NCBI RefSeq assembly: GCF_958295425.1
Contig: NC_081148.1
Span: 15,260,958-15,324,957, forward strand
Source: Solea solea
Lineage: Eukaryota; Chordata; Actinopteri; Pleuronectiformes; Soleidae
Direction: 5' to 3'
DNA length: 64,000 nucleotides
The position numbers and the translations under genes were made by a program. Of this stretch, positions 52,215 to 63,476 are shown piece after piece; the first letter of the stretch is position 1, and the number at the start of each line of letters is the position of its first letter. The notes below the pieces were generated by a model, which was not told the origin of the DNA, made no database searches, and saw nothing but the letters and a program-made list of their open reading frames with translations.

Positions 52215-53776
52215 AGAACTACCTTTGTTGCATATTGTGGTTTGGATGTGCAGTCACTCTAGTGGATTCCCTGCTCTGATTGAAAGAGATAACAATGGCA
52301 ATCTACAAAAGGCTGTAAGGCTGTAAATGCTGTAGGTTTTACCGTGAAAAATAAAGCAGATGACTTAAATCAGTCGTCTTTACCTCATGGACATGCGGCT
52401 GCTGTTTTGTAGCTGAATGTTTGTGCTTATCTTTGGTATGAACATAAAAAGGAAGTAGTCTTAAGCCTATTTCTAGTCATAAAACTGTTAATTATCAGAA
52501 GACTTCAATGAAGGGATTATGGCTAATGCTACCAGAAATAAATTGATTTCAGTTTGTTTTACTTTTCTCTGACCCTAACACATAGTGGTGGTTAAATGTG
52601 TTCTGCACCGTAGAGCCGTACTTGACCTGGTTGCCTTTTTATTGTTGCTATTTGTTCAGATTAATTCTATTTGAATGAAAATGGATTTTGCTATAACAAT
52701 AAATGATGTATTATTGTTTAGTGCCTTACACAGGGGATTTCAGTACAGTAGTAATGCTCTAATTTTATAAACTCACTTTTTTTATTTGAATACTGTTCTG
52801 CCAAACTTGAACGAGTCCTACTTTATCGAGTTGTGACAGAAACTAAAGCCATATCAAGATTTTTTCAGATGCAAAAAAGATGACTAGATTTGTTAAGTCA
52901 TATTTTTCACCCTCTCACTTTGTCAGCTCATACAGTTCCACATCAATACCTGTTTCTCTCCATTTGGGAAAGTGACTTATAGACCACACTGCATGAGAGA
53001 ATTTATTTATAGATTCAGAAAGGATCTTTGATCGTCTGGATTCGACACGGCCTTTCATCGCATGTACAGTGTTCAAGCATGTGGTTCGCTGGAGTGGTTA
53101 TTTACTGGGCCACATATTGAGACTGATATGCTTCTCAAGCTGTGAGAAGTGGTGCTGTGCCTTCCGTCATTATTCACGCTTCCCAATCGATTCTCCACTA
53201 TCCCATCCAATCGGGTGACTTGACTTATATTCATAATTAAAGCTATCTAGATGCAAATCAGGAGAGTCAAAGGGCATAGTGTGCTTTATGCATATCAAAT
53301 GATACCATCCAAGGATGTATCATTTTTTAATTTCTGTTGTAAAAGCACACAAATAAAACATGCTCATGCCCTCATACACACAGGAGCACTCCCATCTCAT
53401 TTACCTTAGATTATTGTCATAAGGTTAAACAATCACAGCGGTGATTAAGATTTAATGTAAATTGCAAATGTTAATGTAATTACTTTTTTATGTTAATGTT
53501 TTAACTTTTCTTGCCCATTTCCATCTCAAACATTTAATCGGATTATTTCTAGAGGTTTCAAGGGGTTTCCCACCCACAGTTCCATTATGGACGATTTTAT
53601 CAGCGTTAACTATGTCTTTGTCCCTCTTCTGTGTCTGGTAATGACAATGGATTTAACTCATCAACCCAAGTTCACCTCTGGAGTCCTATATTATTAAGTC
53701 ATTAATTAATTTGTCAGCGAGCAGGTGTAAATCACTTCTGATAATAAAACACACCTTGTTACACAATATATACACT

Positions 53777-53986
53777 CAGTACACTGTTTATTAGGTACAC
53801 CTAAAACTAATGTTATATCAGCTCTGTGATATATCTTACCTAAGATGTTGTTTCTGAGAGGTGTTGGTTTAACTTTAATAATTCATGTTAGAGAATCCAC
53901 TTTGAGGTGCTGTCCACTTTGCTGTTATACCCTTAATCCTGTAAATGGGGTGGAATCAAGAACAATACTAATTGTACTGTGTACTG
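53777..53986. mobile_element. Short TIR DNA transposon remnant (TTTATTAGGTACACCT family)
   Basis: The left end carries CAGTACACTGT (53777-53787) followed by TTATTAGGTACACCT. I recall the latter as the end of a DNA transposon family abundant in fish. ACTGTGTACTG (53976-53986) is the inverse of the left end at 10 of 11 positions, so the pair can be read as terminal inverted repeats of a 210-bp non-autonomous copy. The interior is non-coding. Family assignment is from memory and the right boundary is tentative. Confidence 0.5.
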
Positions 53987-54915
53987 CAGTAAAATCTTCC
54001 AGAATAATCATTACATAGCTGAACATTATAACAAACCTGAAATAAGCTTAGTGTATATCCCAATACAATAACTAGCTCCCATTTTTATTGTCTTCTTAAA
54101 TCTTTCGAGTGGATTATCTGCCTCCTTCTTGCCGTCGTCCATTGTCATTATATAAGATACATATTTCTTTACCGTTTGCTCATTAACACATTTAAAGCCA
54201 TTAGCTGACATGCAATGGTTAAGCAGCATCAGCTGTAGCCATCTTCTTATTTCTCAGTTTACATGTTGAACAGATAGTTAAGGTAAACAAGATGACATAA
54301 AGATTATTTTATTTTCATGAGAATGTTGAGCTCACATCAATTGGTTCAAGACACAACATTGTCAAGCTTACTGAAGAATGAACATAATCTACTAAGCAGC
54401 CGAGTGTGACTGGATACAGTTATGTCAGGCCCAAACACGATTGATTGTTTTGACATGAATATCTTCCCCCCCACTGTTTCAGACAAGGAATATTCTTTCT
54501 GTCTAATGGATGATGATAAGACACTCGACTTGCTTTCAAGCTATGGATGGAATTTACAGGATTGTGTCTCCCATACCCCTACCTAATATTATTTGATGTG
54601 AGCTAGATTCCTTCAGATATATCAACTTTAATTTGATACTTCATTTAATGTGAAAATTTATCTGAGGAGAAAAGAATTTGGTTCCCGATGATGATCTAAT
54701 AATACATAGAATCCTGGAACATTTGAAAGCTCTTCTTGGGTTCACAGTTCAATAAAAATAAAGGTTTATTGGGTGATCTGTATCTTTCAAGTGTTAACTG
54801 TGTATCTTATTAATTTTGGTGAGCTGTAATTGCAGCTTATTTTAACCTGACTTTGTGGCCCAGGTCCAGCTCTAGGCATTGACACAGCACCAATAAATCA
54901 TCCTGCTACATCTCA

Positions 54916-55000
54916 AGATTCAAGTATTTTATTTTATGTTTCTCAAGATTATGTAGTTGCAGTTAGATGCATAAAACAGTGCGTAGAAATAGCACAACAT
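54916..55000 (-). mobile_element. Possible LINE 3'-end remnant
   Basis: TCAAGATTCAAGTATTTTAT followed by a TATGTTTCTC-rich stretch resembles the reverse complement of the 3' end of a fish LINE (a TCAAGATTCAAG-type tail next to an ATAAAA signal). It is very degenerate and could be coincidental. Confidence 0.3.
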
Positions 55001-55995
55001 GGATGAGGAAAACACCATAAGTATGAAGCCTAAATGGATTCATGAGTTGTGCTTCATTGCCACTGATGTATTCTCATTACTGTCAGTTTCCACGTCTGTC
55101 ATCATTCAAAACAATGGTCTTATGCACAGTTGACAAGTATGTATTTCCATGTAGGCAAGAAGCACAGTGCTACTCTCTATGTGCTTGTAACAGCCTGATT
55201 TCTTTCCATATCACATCAGTGTTTTGACCAAGTGCAAAACTAGTGGGAAAAAATATTCTAAAAGGTCTCTGACCTGAGATGAATAGCTATGAGTGTCTGA
55301 ATTAACAAGGCAAAGGCTAATGTTATTGTAATTATCAGTGTGAAGTCTTACGGGAGATTATTTCCTCATCACTGGAGAGCCTCTGTGATCTCGTCTAATG
55401 CATTAGACTTATAATTAGATTCAAAGACTGCCTTTTTCATACTTTATTAATACCGTTGCCACCCAGTTTGTCATTGCCATGCCAATTTCAGGGGTCAAAG
55501 ATGGCAACAGCAAGCAAAATGTGACTTGAGTAATGACATACGCATCAGCACGGATACATCGACATGCATGCGGAAGTGCCATGCTTACTTAACAGTGTCC
55601 CTGCAGCTTGTTGAGTCACACATAATTATCATGCATGGTTTGTCTCATCAGGCCAAGGTGTCGAGGTGTAAAAATGGCCATGAGTGAGGCACAGCAGTGA
55701 GGCTCACACTTCCTATTTGCCCCAGGGGAAACAGAGAGGTACTAGAATTGTTGTCCAAAACAATACATCATGTTGTTATGTTTACCTATCACCCACCACT
55801 GGTGCATGTCATTTAGATACAAGCTAGCCTCACATTCATGAGTAGATTGGAATAGCCTCGGACACATCTGTCATTGCTAAGAATATTTTGTCAGAGATTA
55901 ATTTTTTTCTGTACTATATGGAATTGAACTTTGATATTTATTTTGACAGTCTTTGGCTAAGTCAATCTTCTCTTTAGCAAGAACATTACCAGAGG

Positions 55996-56005
55996 TATAT
56001 ATATG

Positions 56006-56090
<85 letters not shown>
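55996..56090. repeat. (TA)n / TATG microsatellite, about 95 bp
   Basis: A TA run with several TATG variant units. It lies directly left of the GC-richer patch 56095-56455. Confidence 0.9.
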
Positions 56091-56093
<3 letters not shown>

Positions 56094-56094
56094 T

Positions 56095-56455
56095 CAGTCT
56101 CAGTGTAGAGGTGTGACTGGCCCCTCCGGCACTGCTCTCTGTGTCACTGACTGCAGATAGGCACTATGTGATCTATGGAGTTTCTGTGTTGTAGTTGTTC
56201 TGACAAGCAGACAAACCATGAGTAGATGGCTCGTAGTGTGTTTGCCACAGATGCCCCTATGTGGTGTGTCCATCATCACCTCCCCTCCCTGTGGGCAATC
56301 GAGGATGCAGCGTCTGCAGAAAAGCAGCTCCGCTCTGATCTGCAGCTCCAGAGAGAAGCGGCCGTGATGGATGAGGCTGCCTCGGGGCCCAGACCGCAGT
56401 AGTGACCAGGTCCACAGCATTGCTCTGTACCTGCTGCTGGGATTCTGGGACTAGC
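56095..56455. other. GC-richer unassigned patch
   Basis: This patch is noticeably richer in G+C than its surroundings and begins immediately after the (TA)n tract. A 106-codon open frame runs through it on the minus strand (56100-56420), with Cys and His scattered (CRRCILDCPQGG, GICGKH). No domain is recognised and no splice context is evident. It may be an old retrocopy fragment, a repeat of unknown family, or chance. Confidence 0.3.
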
Positions 56456-57567
56456 CCTAAAAATGTGTATGTGGTTGGGTCTGTCCCTGTGTTTGTAAAT
56501 TCAAATCAGCATGTCACTTGAAGAAAAAGTGTGCTCATGTTTGCTACTTGCCCAACAATCTTATTAACAAGCACCTTAGCAGGCATCTATCAGTACCGTA
56601 GCTCTAAGCCAATTCAGTTCAGCCAAATGAATTGCTTCATAACTCAGTGGATGAATTACACTATTGTGAAAAATAATCTATACACTGTTTTAATTTGCTT
56701 CATGCTGGGATTTATCATAGTTACAGAAGATGTTGTGTGAAGCCACCAGAGTCTTGTTAGGAAGTGTTGTATGAGGGCTGACATGATTTGCATTATTCAG
56801 CGCTTTGCCACATACTGTAAGTGTGTGTTAGCTCTTGTCACTCCATGAGGACCCAAGGTGTGCTCCCATGGTACACAGGGGGGGCTCCCTGTGCAGAGCC
56901 GCCACCAAGGCCAACTCCACTGTGGTAGGTAATTAGAGATGGCTACTGTTGCTCATGAAAGCAAAACATTAATTCCCCCTGCTTCATAAAGGTCCTATGT
57001 CCATGTCATTGAAATGCTAGAGTACTATCATGGGTGAATCCTGCCCTCAGTGCTGTATTCATTTCTATATTCCCTCATGATAGGAAGCAATGTTAACCTG
57101 ATCATCCATTGCCCTTTGCAATTAGTTTACCAATTTTGTTTCATCACAATTAAAAATGTCTTTGAAAAAGTTAAAGGAAAAGCACTGTGCTGGCATGAGT
57201 CCGTCTTTTTCCAAATGACTTACTGCATTACCATGGTGTTAGCAGCCTTCTGTGTGTGGCTCTTCTTTCTTCAATGACAAATGAGTGACAGAGGAAGGAG
57301 CTGGTGGAGCTCCGGCTGTCAGTGAAAGTTGTATGATTAACCAATCCTTGCCTTCTTATCAACATGACCCAGATGTCAACAGTGGCCCCGGGGCTGATGA
57401 AACCTGTGTTAGTCCCAAGATTGTGACAGAAGGTGCTGTCTCTACCTTGCTGTGTCTCTAGCCATTGACACCATCTTCTGCTCCACCTGTTCTCACACTT
57501 GGCCAAAGGAGAACCATATGCCAAATTACAACCCTGCAAATTTGGTGAGAAACGGAACAATCAGTAG

Positions 57568-57590
57568 GTGTGTGTGTGTGTGTGTGTGTG
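57568..57590. repeat. (GT)n microsatellite
   Basis: GT dinucleotide run ending at CACGTG. Confidence 0.9.
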
Positions 57591-58767
57591 CACGTGTGAG
57601 AATTCATGTGTAAGAAAACTTGATTTGGTCCCTTTTTCCTCTATGACATGTGCCCACTGTGGGCGATTATATTAAACCTGAAACCAATGTGCAGTGCCCT
57701 CCTTGATGTGAATTACAAGTGATAGTCATAATTACAGCAACTAGAAATCAATTAGTGTAAATGAAAGTGATTTGTTTCCTTTGGCTTGCTAATTATATTG
57801 TTAAAAGGCAGGGATCCAGCCAAACTAAGCATTAACCCCTGTTTGAAGAAAATCTATAAATCCACCAGAGGAAATAGGTTTAGGCAAACATGTCTTTCAT
57901 CAATAGTGTGGCATCAGCTTTTTGTCCTTGTGTTTTTGCAGAAGCATGTGTGTATAGATTCTCCGAGGACGCAGCACAGCTGCTAATGATTCATTTACCA
58001 GCGGTTCTTCTTAACTAGACTTTAGTGTAAATACATCCCATGATGTCCCCTGTTCTGTATCTGAACAAACATTTGGACCTGACCAAGGTCATTCCCATGG
58101 GTGCTTAAACTGTGTGTATAAATTATGTTTGTTCTGCATACACACATACTCTACAATGACTTAACTACGTCAGCCTGGCATTAACTTTGTAGTTTCTTGT
58201 TGCCTTTTTATTTGCTCTGAATTTCTTCAGTCTACATCTGCGTCACCTCACTGCGATAAAAGTGGGGCGAAAAAAGAGACTTCAAAGCAATGCTGTTTCT
58301 AATTGAGCCAATAATTGATTGTCACCCTGGAAAGCCACAAGGAGCTGGATGGATTAAACTGCTCAGGACACGGTTGAGATTGAGATAAAGAGAGGGTGCC
58401 TGAGACCTAAGCAAGACCTTTTGTCTTCTTCCTGTTTTCCACTCTTACCTACCACACCGTCTTCAGCAGAGAGTACAGAATAATGCTATGGCAAGGCTGT
58501 TCCACTGTATGTAACATACAGCAAAGCAAAGCAAACCTACATTGACTAAAAACATGTCACCCTTATAGAATTCCAAACAGCGTCCAGCCTCACAACTCTT
58601 CTCTTATTAATGAGCGCTAACATGCGACACGTCTTTTGAAAATTAAAGCTCTATCTTATAAATAGTTTCAAATAAAACACACTAAGAATTATATGGCTTC
58701 ATTAAATACAAAATTGATCAATTCTACCAAAGATCAGAAATTAGCACAGGTTGTTGTAGCTACATCT

Positions 58768-58772
<5 letters not shown>

Positions 58773-58845
<73 letters not shown>
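58773..58845. repeat. (TA)n microsatellite, about 73 bp
   Basis: Pure TA run, one of three long TA tracts in the last 10 kb. Such tracts can extrude as cruciforms and are prone to assembly-length errors. Confidence 0.9.
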
Positions 58846-58847
<2 letters not shown>

Positions 58848-61544
58848 TCAAGCGTTTTAAACAAAGCTGACCAAATCAAATGCATATACGTAAGTATGAT
58901 TCACTGAGTTGAATGTCAAGAGTGACAAATGTAATTTAAAATATCACATCCTGCCTACTTCAAACTAAATGTTTTTCCGGTGAATGTCATTCGATTTCCA
59001 AAGTTTGCCTTTTGGCGCAGCGTGACTTGACCAAAGCCATTAATTTTGCCCTGTTGTTGTTTTTCTCGCTGCTACTCTCTTGAGTCCTGGCACAGACTGT
59101 TAGTTCAACTGCCTCGGGAGCTAAGCCACTCCATCAGTCACTCCATTCGCTTCTGAGCTGGAGAGTCTGTTTAGTCAGCTTCCACTGTTACTGCTGATGA
59201 CTAAATGGAGGCACAAGAACTGTTGGTTAATCACAGCAAAATCAGAGATAACATCTTTGTCTTTACGCATTCATAGCCACAGAACATCTGTGCAGAATCT
59301 CATCTGCTAGAATTAACAGGAAACCGTTGTTTTTTTTTTTCTGTGCCAAAAAAGCATTCTCTAAAATACTGTGGTTCTTGATATTGAGGAATGTAGTTTT
59401 TCACCAAGTGGTGTCCTCGCCAAACCAATAGCATTGAACTAACCTTGAAAATGAACTTACCAGAAAATATCAGTGGAAGAAACATTTCAAGAATGTTTGT
59501 TTCTATTTCATTTGTATCTGGTGCCTTATTTCTAAGAAAGCGGGTTCATGTGGATTTGTACTTTTTTGATACTTTTGAAACTTGAGAATGTTTCCCAAAT
59601 GTAAATGTTTCATGACAGGGTAATTGTCCTGTATTTACATCTTCAACTAAATGCAGAAATCATGTGTCCCTGGGTAAGTCTTTGTTCACAAACCCAGCAA
59701 TTCTCCTACAAGACATTTAAAAGTGAACAGTGTCTCCAGTTCCTCCCATTCTACCATTCTACCAACCACACAAAGCATATTGAATGGTAAACAAAGAATG
59801 ATTTTGAAGATTCACTAAAGAGAAAAATGAAGTTATTCATTTAAGGTTTTTGCTGTCATATTTGATCACAGTACAACATACCAGCAGTGACTCTTTAAAC
59901 AAGCAGGCTACACTGTAGCCACCTGTTTAATAAAAGCATGGTGATGCAGTGTATGAGTCACAGATGTTTTATTTCCTTTCGCCCACTGGCTTACATCATC
60001 AGTCACAATAGTGATACCCAGACTTTTCTGGTTTGCCTACATGTGAACAGTTAGACATGAGTAGGCCTCTTTGGCCGCAGCACAGTGGTTCCAGTGATCA
60101 GGGAACCAGAGACCTAGTCCTACTGCAGCGTGCACTAACCCCTTCAGCAGCCGTCCTCTGTACAATCCACACTGGCTGGCACTGCACTGGCCCAGAGAGA
60201 GAGGAAAGAGGAGCGGGCTCCACAGGCAGGACAAGAACTGTGGAGCATGTAGTAGAAAGTGGCGCAACTTGGTCACATCGACAAGAGTCACTGTTTGTAC
60301 TGGTGACGCATATCCACATCTGTAGAGACAAACCCAGTATCTCAGTCTGAGGATATTAACAACAGCTGAATGAACATATTAGCAGATATTCACGGAAATC
60401 ACATTGGCCTCCTAAAGCTCCAGTTCTGTGAACCACTTAACCAATTCTAAGGTGCGGAGGAAGAGGTAGGATGATTCATCCCTGCTGTGCGGAGATGTTG
60501 TTGTCCTCCAGTGAGCAGTCCTGTCAGAGAGCTGTAAATCTGCGACAGCAGGGAAGGTTATTTGTTTGGGTTTTGTTCAGGCTGACCAAGCAGGCTTGTG
60601 GACTCTGTGGCTTCATGCAGTGATATGGTGGATGCTGTTTCTGACATGGTTGAAGCTGTATTGACAGAGTGCTGTGGCCAGGGCAATGGGGAGTAAATCA
60701 GGAGGTCACCCTGAGTGTGAGGGAACACTTGACCATTATCAAGTGGGTAGAAACATACTCCTCTTTGTTGTATGTTCAATTCAGCAATCATTCCCTCAAT
60801 ACAGACAGTTTATTTGGCTGTTGTGGCACAAAGATACGATCACAGCCTGCAGAGAAATGGAAAATTGAACAATCTTCAAAGAAATGTTATTGTGAACTTT
60901 ATTCACTCAGAGCCTCATGAGATTATTTTGATCTATATGCCTTTCATATACATGGATACACTGTAGTGGTCAGATGTTTCAGGACACCTAATGTTTTCCA
61001 GTTGATAGTGATATTGACCTCTTAAAGGTGATTATGTTATACAGCTGCATGTGTATCCCAACAGAAAGCACTGCATGAGGGTGGTCACCAGATTCTCCGG
61101 AAATACTGAAATAGATGCTGCACTGACACGCGGTGTTACACTGTGTTCACACACAAACACATCCACATACAAAACTGTCCCTCTGTCAGTTTTATTTTTT
61201 CAAACATTGAACCTTTTTGTCAACAACAGGCGCAGATTGACGGTGGAAATATGTCTACTTGAGAGCAGCACCATATAATTATCACATGATGAGAGGAGAC
61301 AACAAGGGGACAATAACGGACCATACAAAACATTGTATGCATTAAAGAGGGAAAGTGATGTTGTTTCCCATGTCTGTCCTTGTCTGAAGTTAACCCTTGT
61401 TTTTCTTTTCTGGTCAAGATGTTTTGGAAAGTGGTACCTTGGCTTTTTTAGATCCAATATCTTTCACCATCTCAGATTCAAGCAGCTGGCTGCACTGTGC
61501 TGGCATTTCATGTGTTGAAGTGCTCCTAAGTGTGTTATTAGGTC

Positions 61545-62240
61545 CAGAGTATTAGGGCCACGTATGAAGACATGTCGAGATTGAAACTGGACATTTGGAG
61601 AATAAAGTTGGATTAGAGACAGTGACTGCTCCACGGAAGCTGCCACTGAATCTGGACAGTCAACTCAACAGAATGCATGAATTTGTTCTTCACAATCAGT
61701 TTTAGCAACAAGGATATCCTTGCTCTTTTAGCACAGAAACACAGTGTGGTAATTAGTGTACAGACGTTGAAAAGTTTGTGGAAAACTGTGTGGAAATGGG
61801 CGCAATCTTGCTAAAAGTAATAGCTGGAAATGGGCAGCTGCAAGGATATCGATGCTTACACCTGCATGCAGTACAGAGAGGTTATGCTGTGTCCCAAGAT
61901 ACAATAAGACAGTTGCTTAATCCTGAGGGTGTGGAGCACAGGCGTGCGCAGCATCTGAGACACAGGAATTACCAAAGCAAAGGTCCCAATGCGCTCTGGC
62001 ACATGGGTGAAATAAACTGAAGCCATACAGTATTGCCGTCAGTGGTTGTAATGATGGTGTCAGAGTTTCAGCGGGTCACAAACGTCTGATACTAACTGTC
62101 TGGATTCAGAGGCAGCTTCTGTGGAGCGGTCGCTCTCTCTGATGGACATGACGAGACCATGATATTCCAACTTTAATCTCTAAATTTCAAATTTCATCTC
62201 AACATGTCGAAATTAACCTCATCGTGGCAAGAATTCTTCA
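61545..62240 (+). mobile_element. Inner inverted-repeat element around the integrase relic
   Basis: The left repeat (about 61553-61613) contains GGGCCACGTATGA, GACATGTCGAGATTG and GAGAATAAAGTTGGA. Read on the minus strand, the right repeat (about 62166-62232) contains TGCCACGATGA, GACATGTTGAGATG and GAGATTAAAGTTGGA in the same order. These are diverged terminal or subterminal inverted repeats roughly 60 bp long. They enclose the integrase pseudogene, so the natural reading is that they are the ends of the element that encoded it. GAGAATAAAGTTG links it to the small element at 24860-25172. Exact ends and the target duplication could not be fixed by eye. Confidence 0.55.
61660..62110 (+). pseudogene. 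rve-type (DDE) integrase/transposase pseudogene of a DNA transposon
   Basis: Three frames carry pieces of one protein family. First, 61698 onwards reads SFSNKDILALLAQKHSVVIS, followed by QTLKSLWK, which is the N-terminal helix-turn-helix-like region of rve-integrase proteins seen in fish genomes. Second, 61826-62004 contains GQLQGYRCLHLHAVQRGYAV, then NPEGVEHRR and KGPNALWHM. Third, 62014 onwards reads KLKPYSIAVSGCNDG in yet another frame. The normal WHxD, which provides the first catalytic Asp of the DDE triad, is destroyed here because the D region is replaced by GlyGlu and a frameshift. A further frame break lies just before 61698. The C-terminal catalytic half is absent or unrecognisable. 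The gene is dead. The family resembles IS3EU/Ginger-like eukaryotic transposons with an rve core, but the exact class is uncertain. Confidence 0.7.
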
Positions 62241-62611
62241 TGTAATTAAGAATGTTTGCTGCCCACAAATGAAAATGTGTTTTGTGAATAAACCGGCAGC
62301 ACCATTGTAATCACTGAAGCCAGAATGTAACATGTTTCTTCAATCTCTGATGACACACTATGGTCAAAATGTATCCCTTGAACCGAAACATTGTTCACAA
62401 AGGTCTGTTGCACAAGTCCTCCCAAACTTGCAGGTTATTTTACTTCACCCTGAACAGGCTCCATGAGGATTTTTTGTTCCTTTTTTAACTTGCCATGTAC
62501 CTTTAAACCATTTAAGGTTACTTATTGGACCCGAACTGCTGTAATTTCATTAAAAACTGGAAGAAAGGGTTGTTTTAAAACTTTGACCGATAGTGTATAA
62601 AAGAAAAACAG

Positions 62612-62613
<2 letters not shown>

Positions 62614-62650
<37 letters not shown>
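62614..62650. repeat. (AT)n microsatellite
   Basis: Pure AT run starting 15 bp right of the outer transposon end. A TA-rich tract next to these termini is common for TA-targeting elements. Confidence 0.9.
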
Positions 62651-62652
<2 letters not shown>

Positions 62653-63463
62653 TACTGAGAGGGAACTGCTGCTGTCAAAGTCACATCCCCTTGAAGGTCA
62701 GGGGAAAATGGCACAGATGGACTTTTGCACTAAATCAGCAATTCTTCCAAAATGTGGTCACACATGGAGTCATGGTCAAACACATGGCAAGAGACCCTAA
62801 TGACGCACTCACGCACTCACGGATGGATAATGTTACTTAAGCATTTGGCTTTTGAATTTCAAAAGTAGTGGCATATATGGGACTAAAGAGTTAGATTTTT
62901 TAAATAGAATAATAATGACTATGTATTACACAAAACTTAGTCAACAGAACAATAAATAACCATCGTTTAATATTCACTTTGCGAGTCACAATTTATTTTC
63001 AATAAAATTTGCATTTGACACCAGATATATTAACAAAACAAGTCCTTTGTTTTGTTGTGCTGTGTGTCAAGCCTCACCCATCTGGAACATAATTAAGATT
63101 AAACAAACTAAAACAAAAATGGTGAGTGCTATTTTGACCAGACTTGATTGTCTATCCATCAAGCACAGTGATGTGAGTGAAAACAATAAAAATGAGTCTT
63201 GATATAAGCATGCTGAGCTCCTGTGGTTGAGTGCTCATGTCAGGGGAGGGAAGCGTCATGGCATTATGGCGGTGAAGTGAAGTGAGGAAATGGAGGGTGA
63301 CCAGGTGGATATGACAGAAAGTCTAAATGTCACCTGGGGTCCCTGAGGCCCAGCTGCCCCACAGCTGGAGTTTAGAAGACACAAACAGTCATTAACCCTG
63401 TCACATTGATTTGGGTGTGTTCGCTTGTGTCTTCTGACCCATACTGTGGAATAAAGGGACTTG

Positions 63464-63476
63464 TTTTTTTTTTTTT
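63464..63476. repeat. Poly-T tract
   Basis: T13 homopolymer. Confidence 0.8.

Larger units (their letters stand above)
60957..62598 (+). mobile_element. Decayed DNA transposon (outer element of a nested pair), about 1.64 kb
   Basis: The left end reads TACACTGTAGTGGTCAGATG, then GGACACC and TTTTCCAGTT. The right end, read on the minus strand, is TACACTATCGGTCAAAGTTT, then AACAACCC and TTCCAGTTTTTAATG. The two ends align over about 45 bp with gaps, which is good evidence for terminal inverted repeats. The family start ACACTACCGGTCAAAAGTTT is known to me from many fish genomes. TA flanks both ends, compatible with a TA target duplication. The interior contains an integrase relic at 61660-62110, itself enclosed in a second inverted pair, so this looks like one element inserted in another. 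An alternative is a single complex element with subterminal repeats. Confidence 0.6.

Noticed and set aside
55996..56090. CRISPR-like or regularly spaced repeat array
   Set aside because: It is a simple TA/TATG microsatellite with no spacers. No CRISPR-type array exists in this eukaryotic window.
60033..60350. Open frames on both strands in a GC-richer segment
   Set aside because: No family recognised in any frame. Frames are open on both strands and not supported by splice signals.
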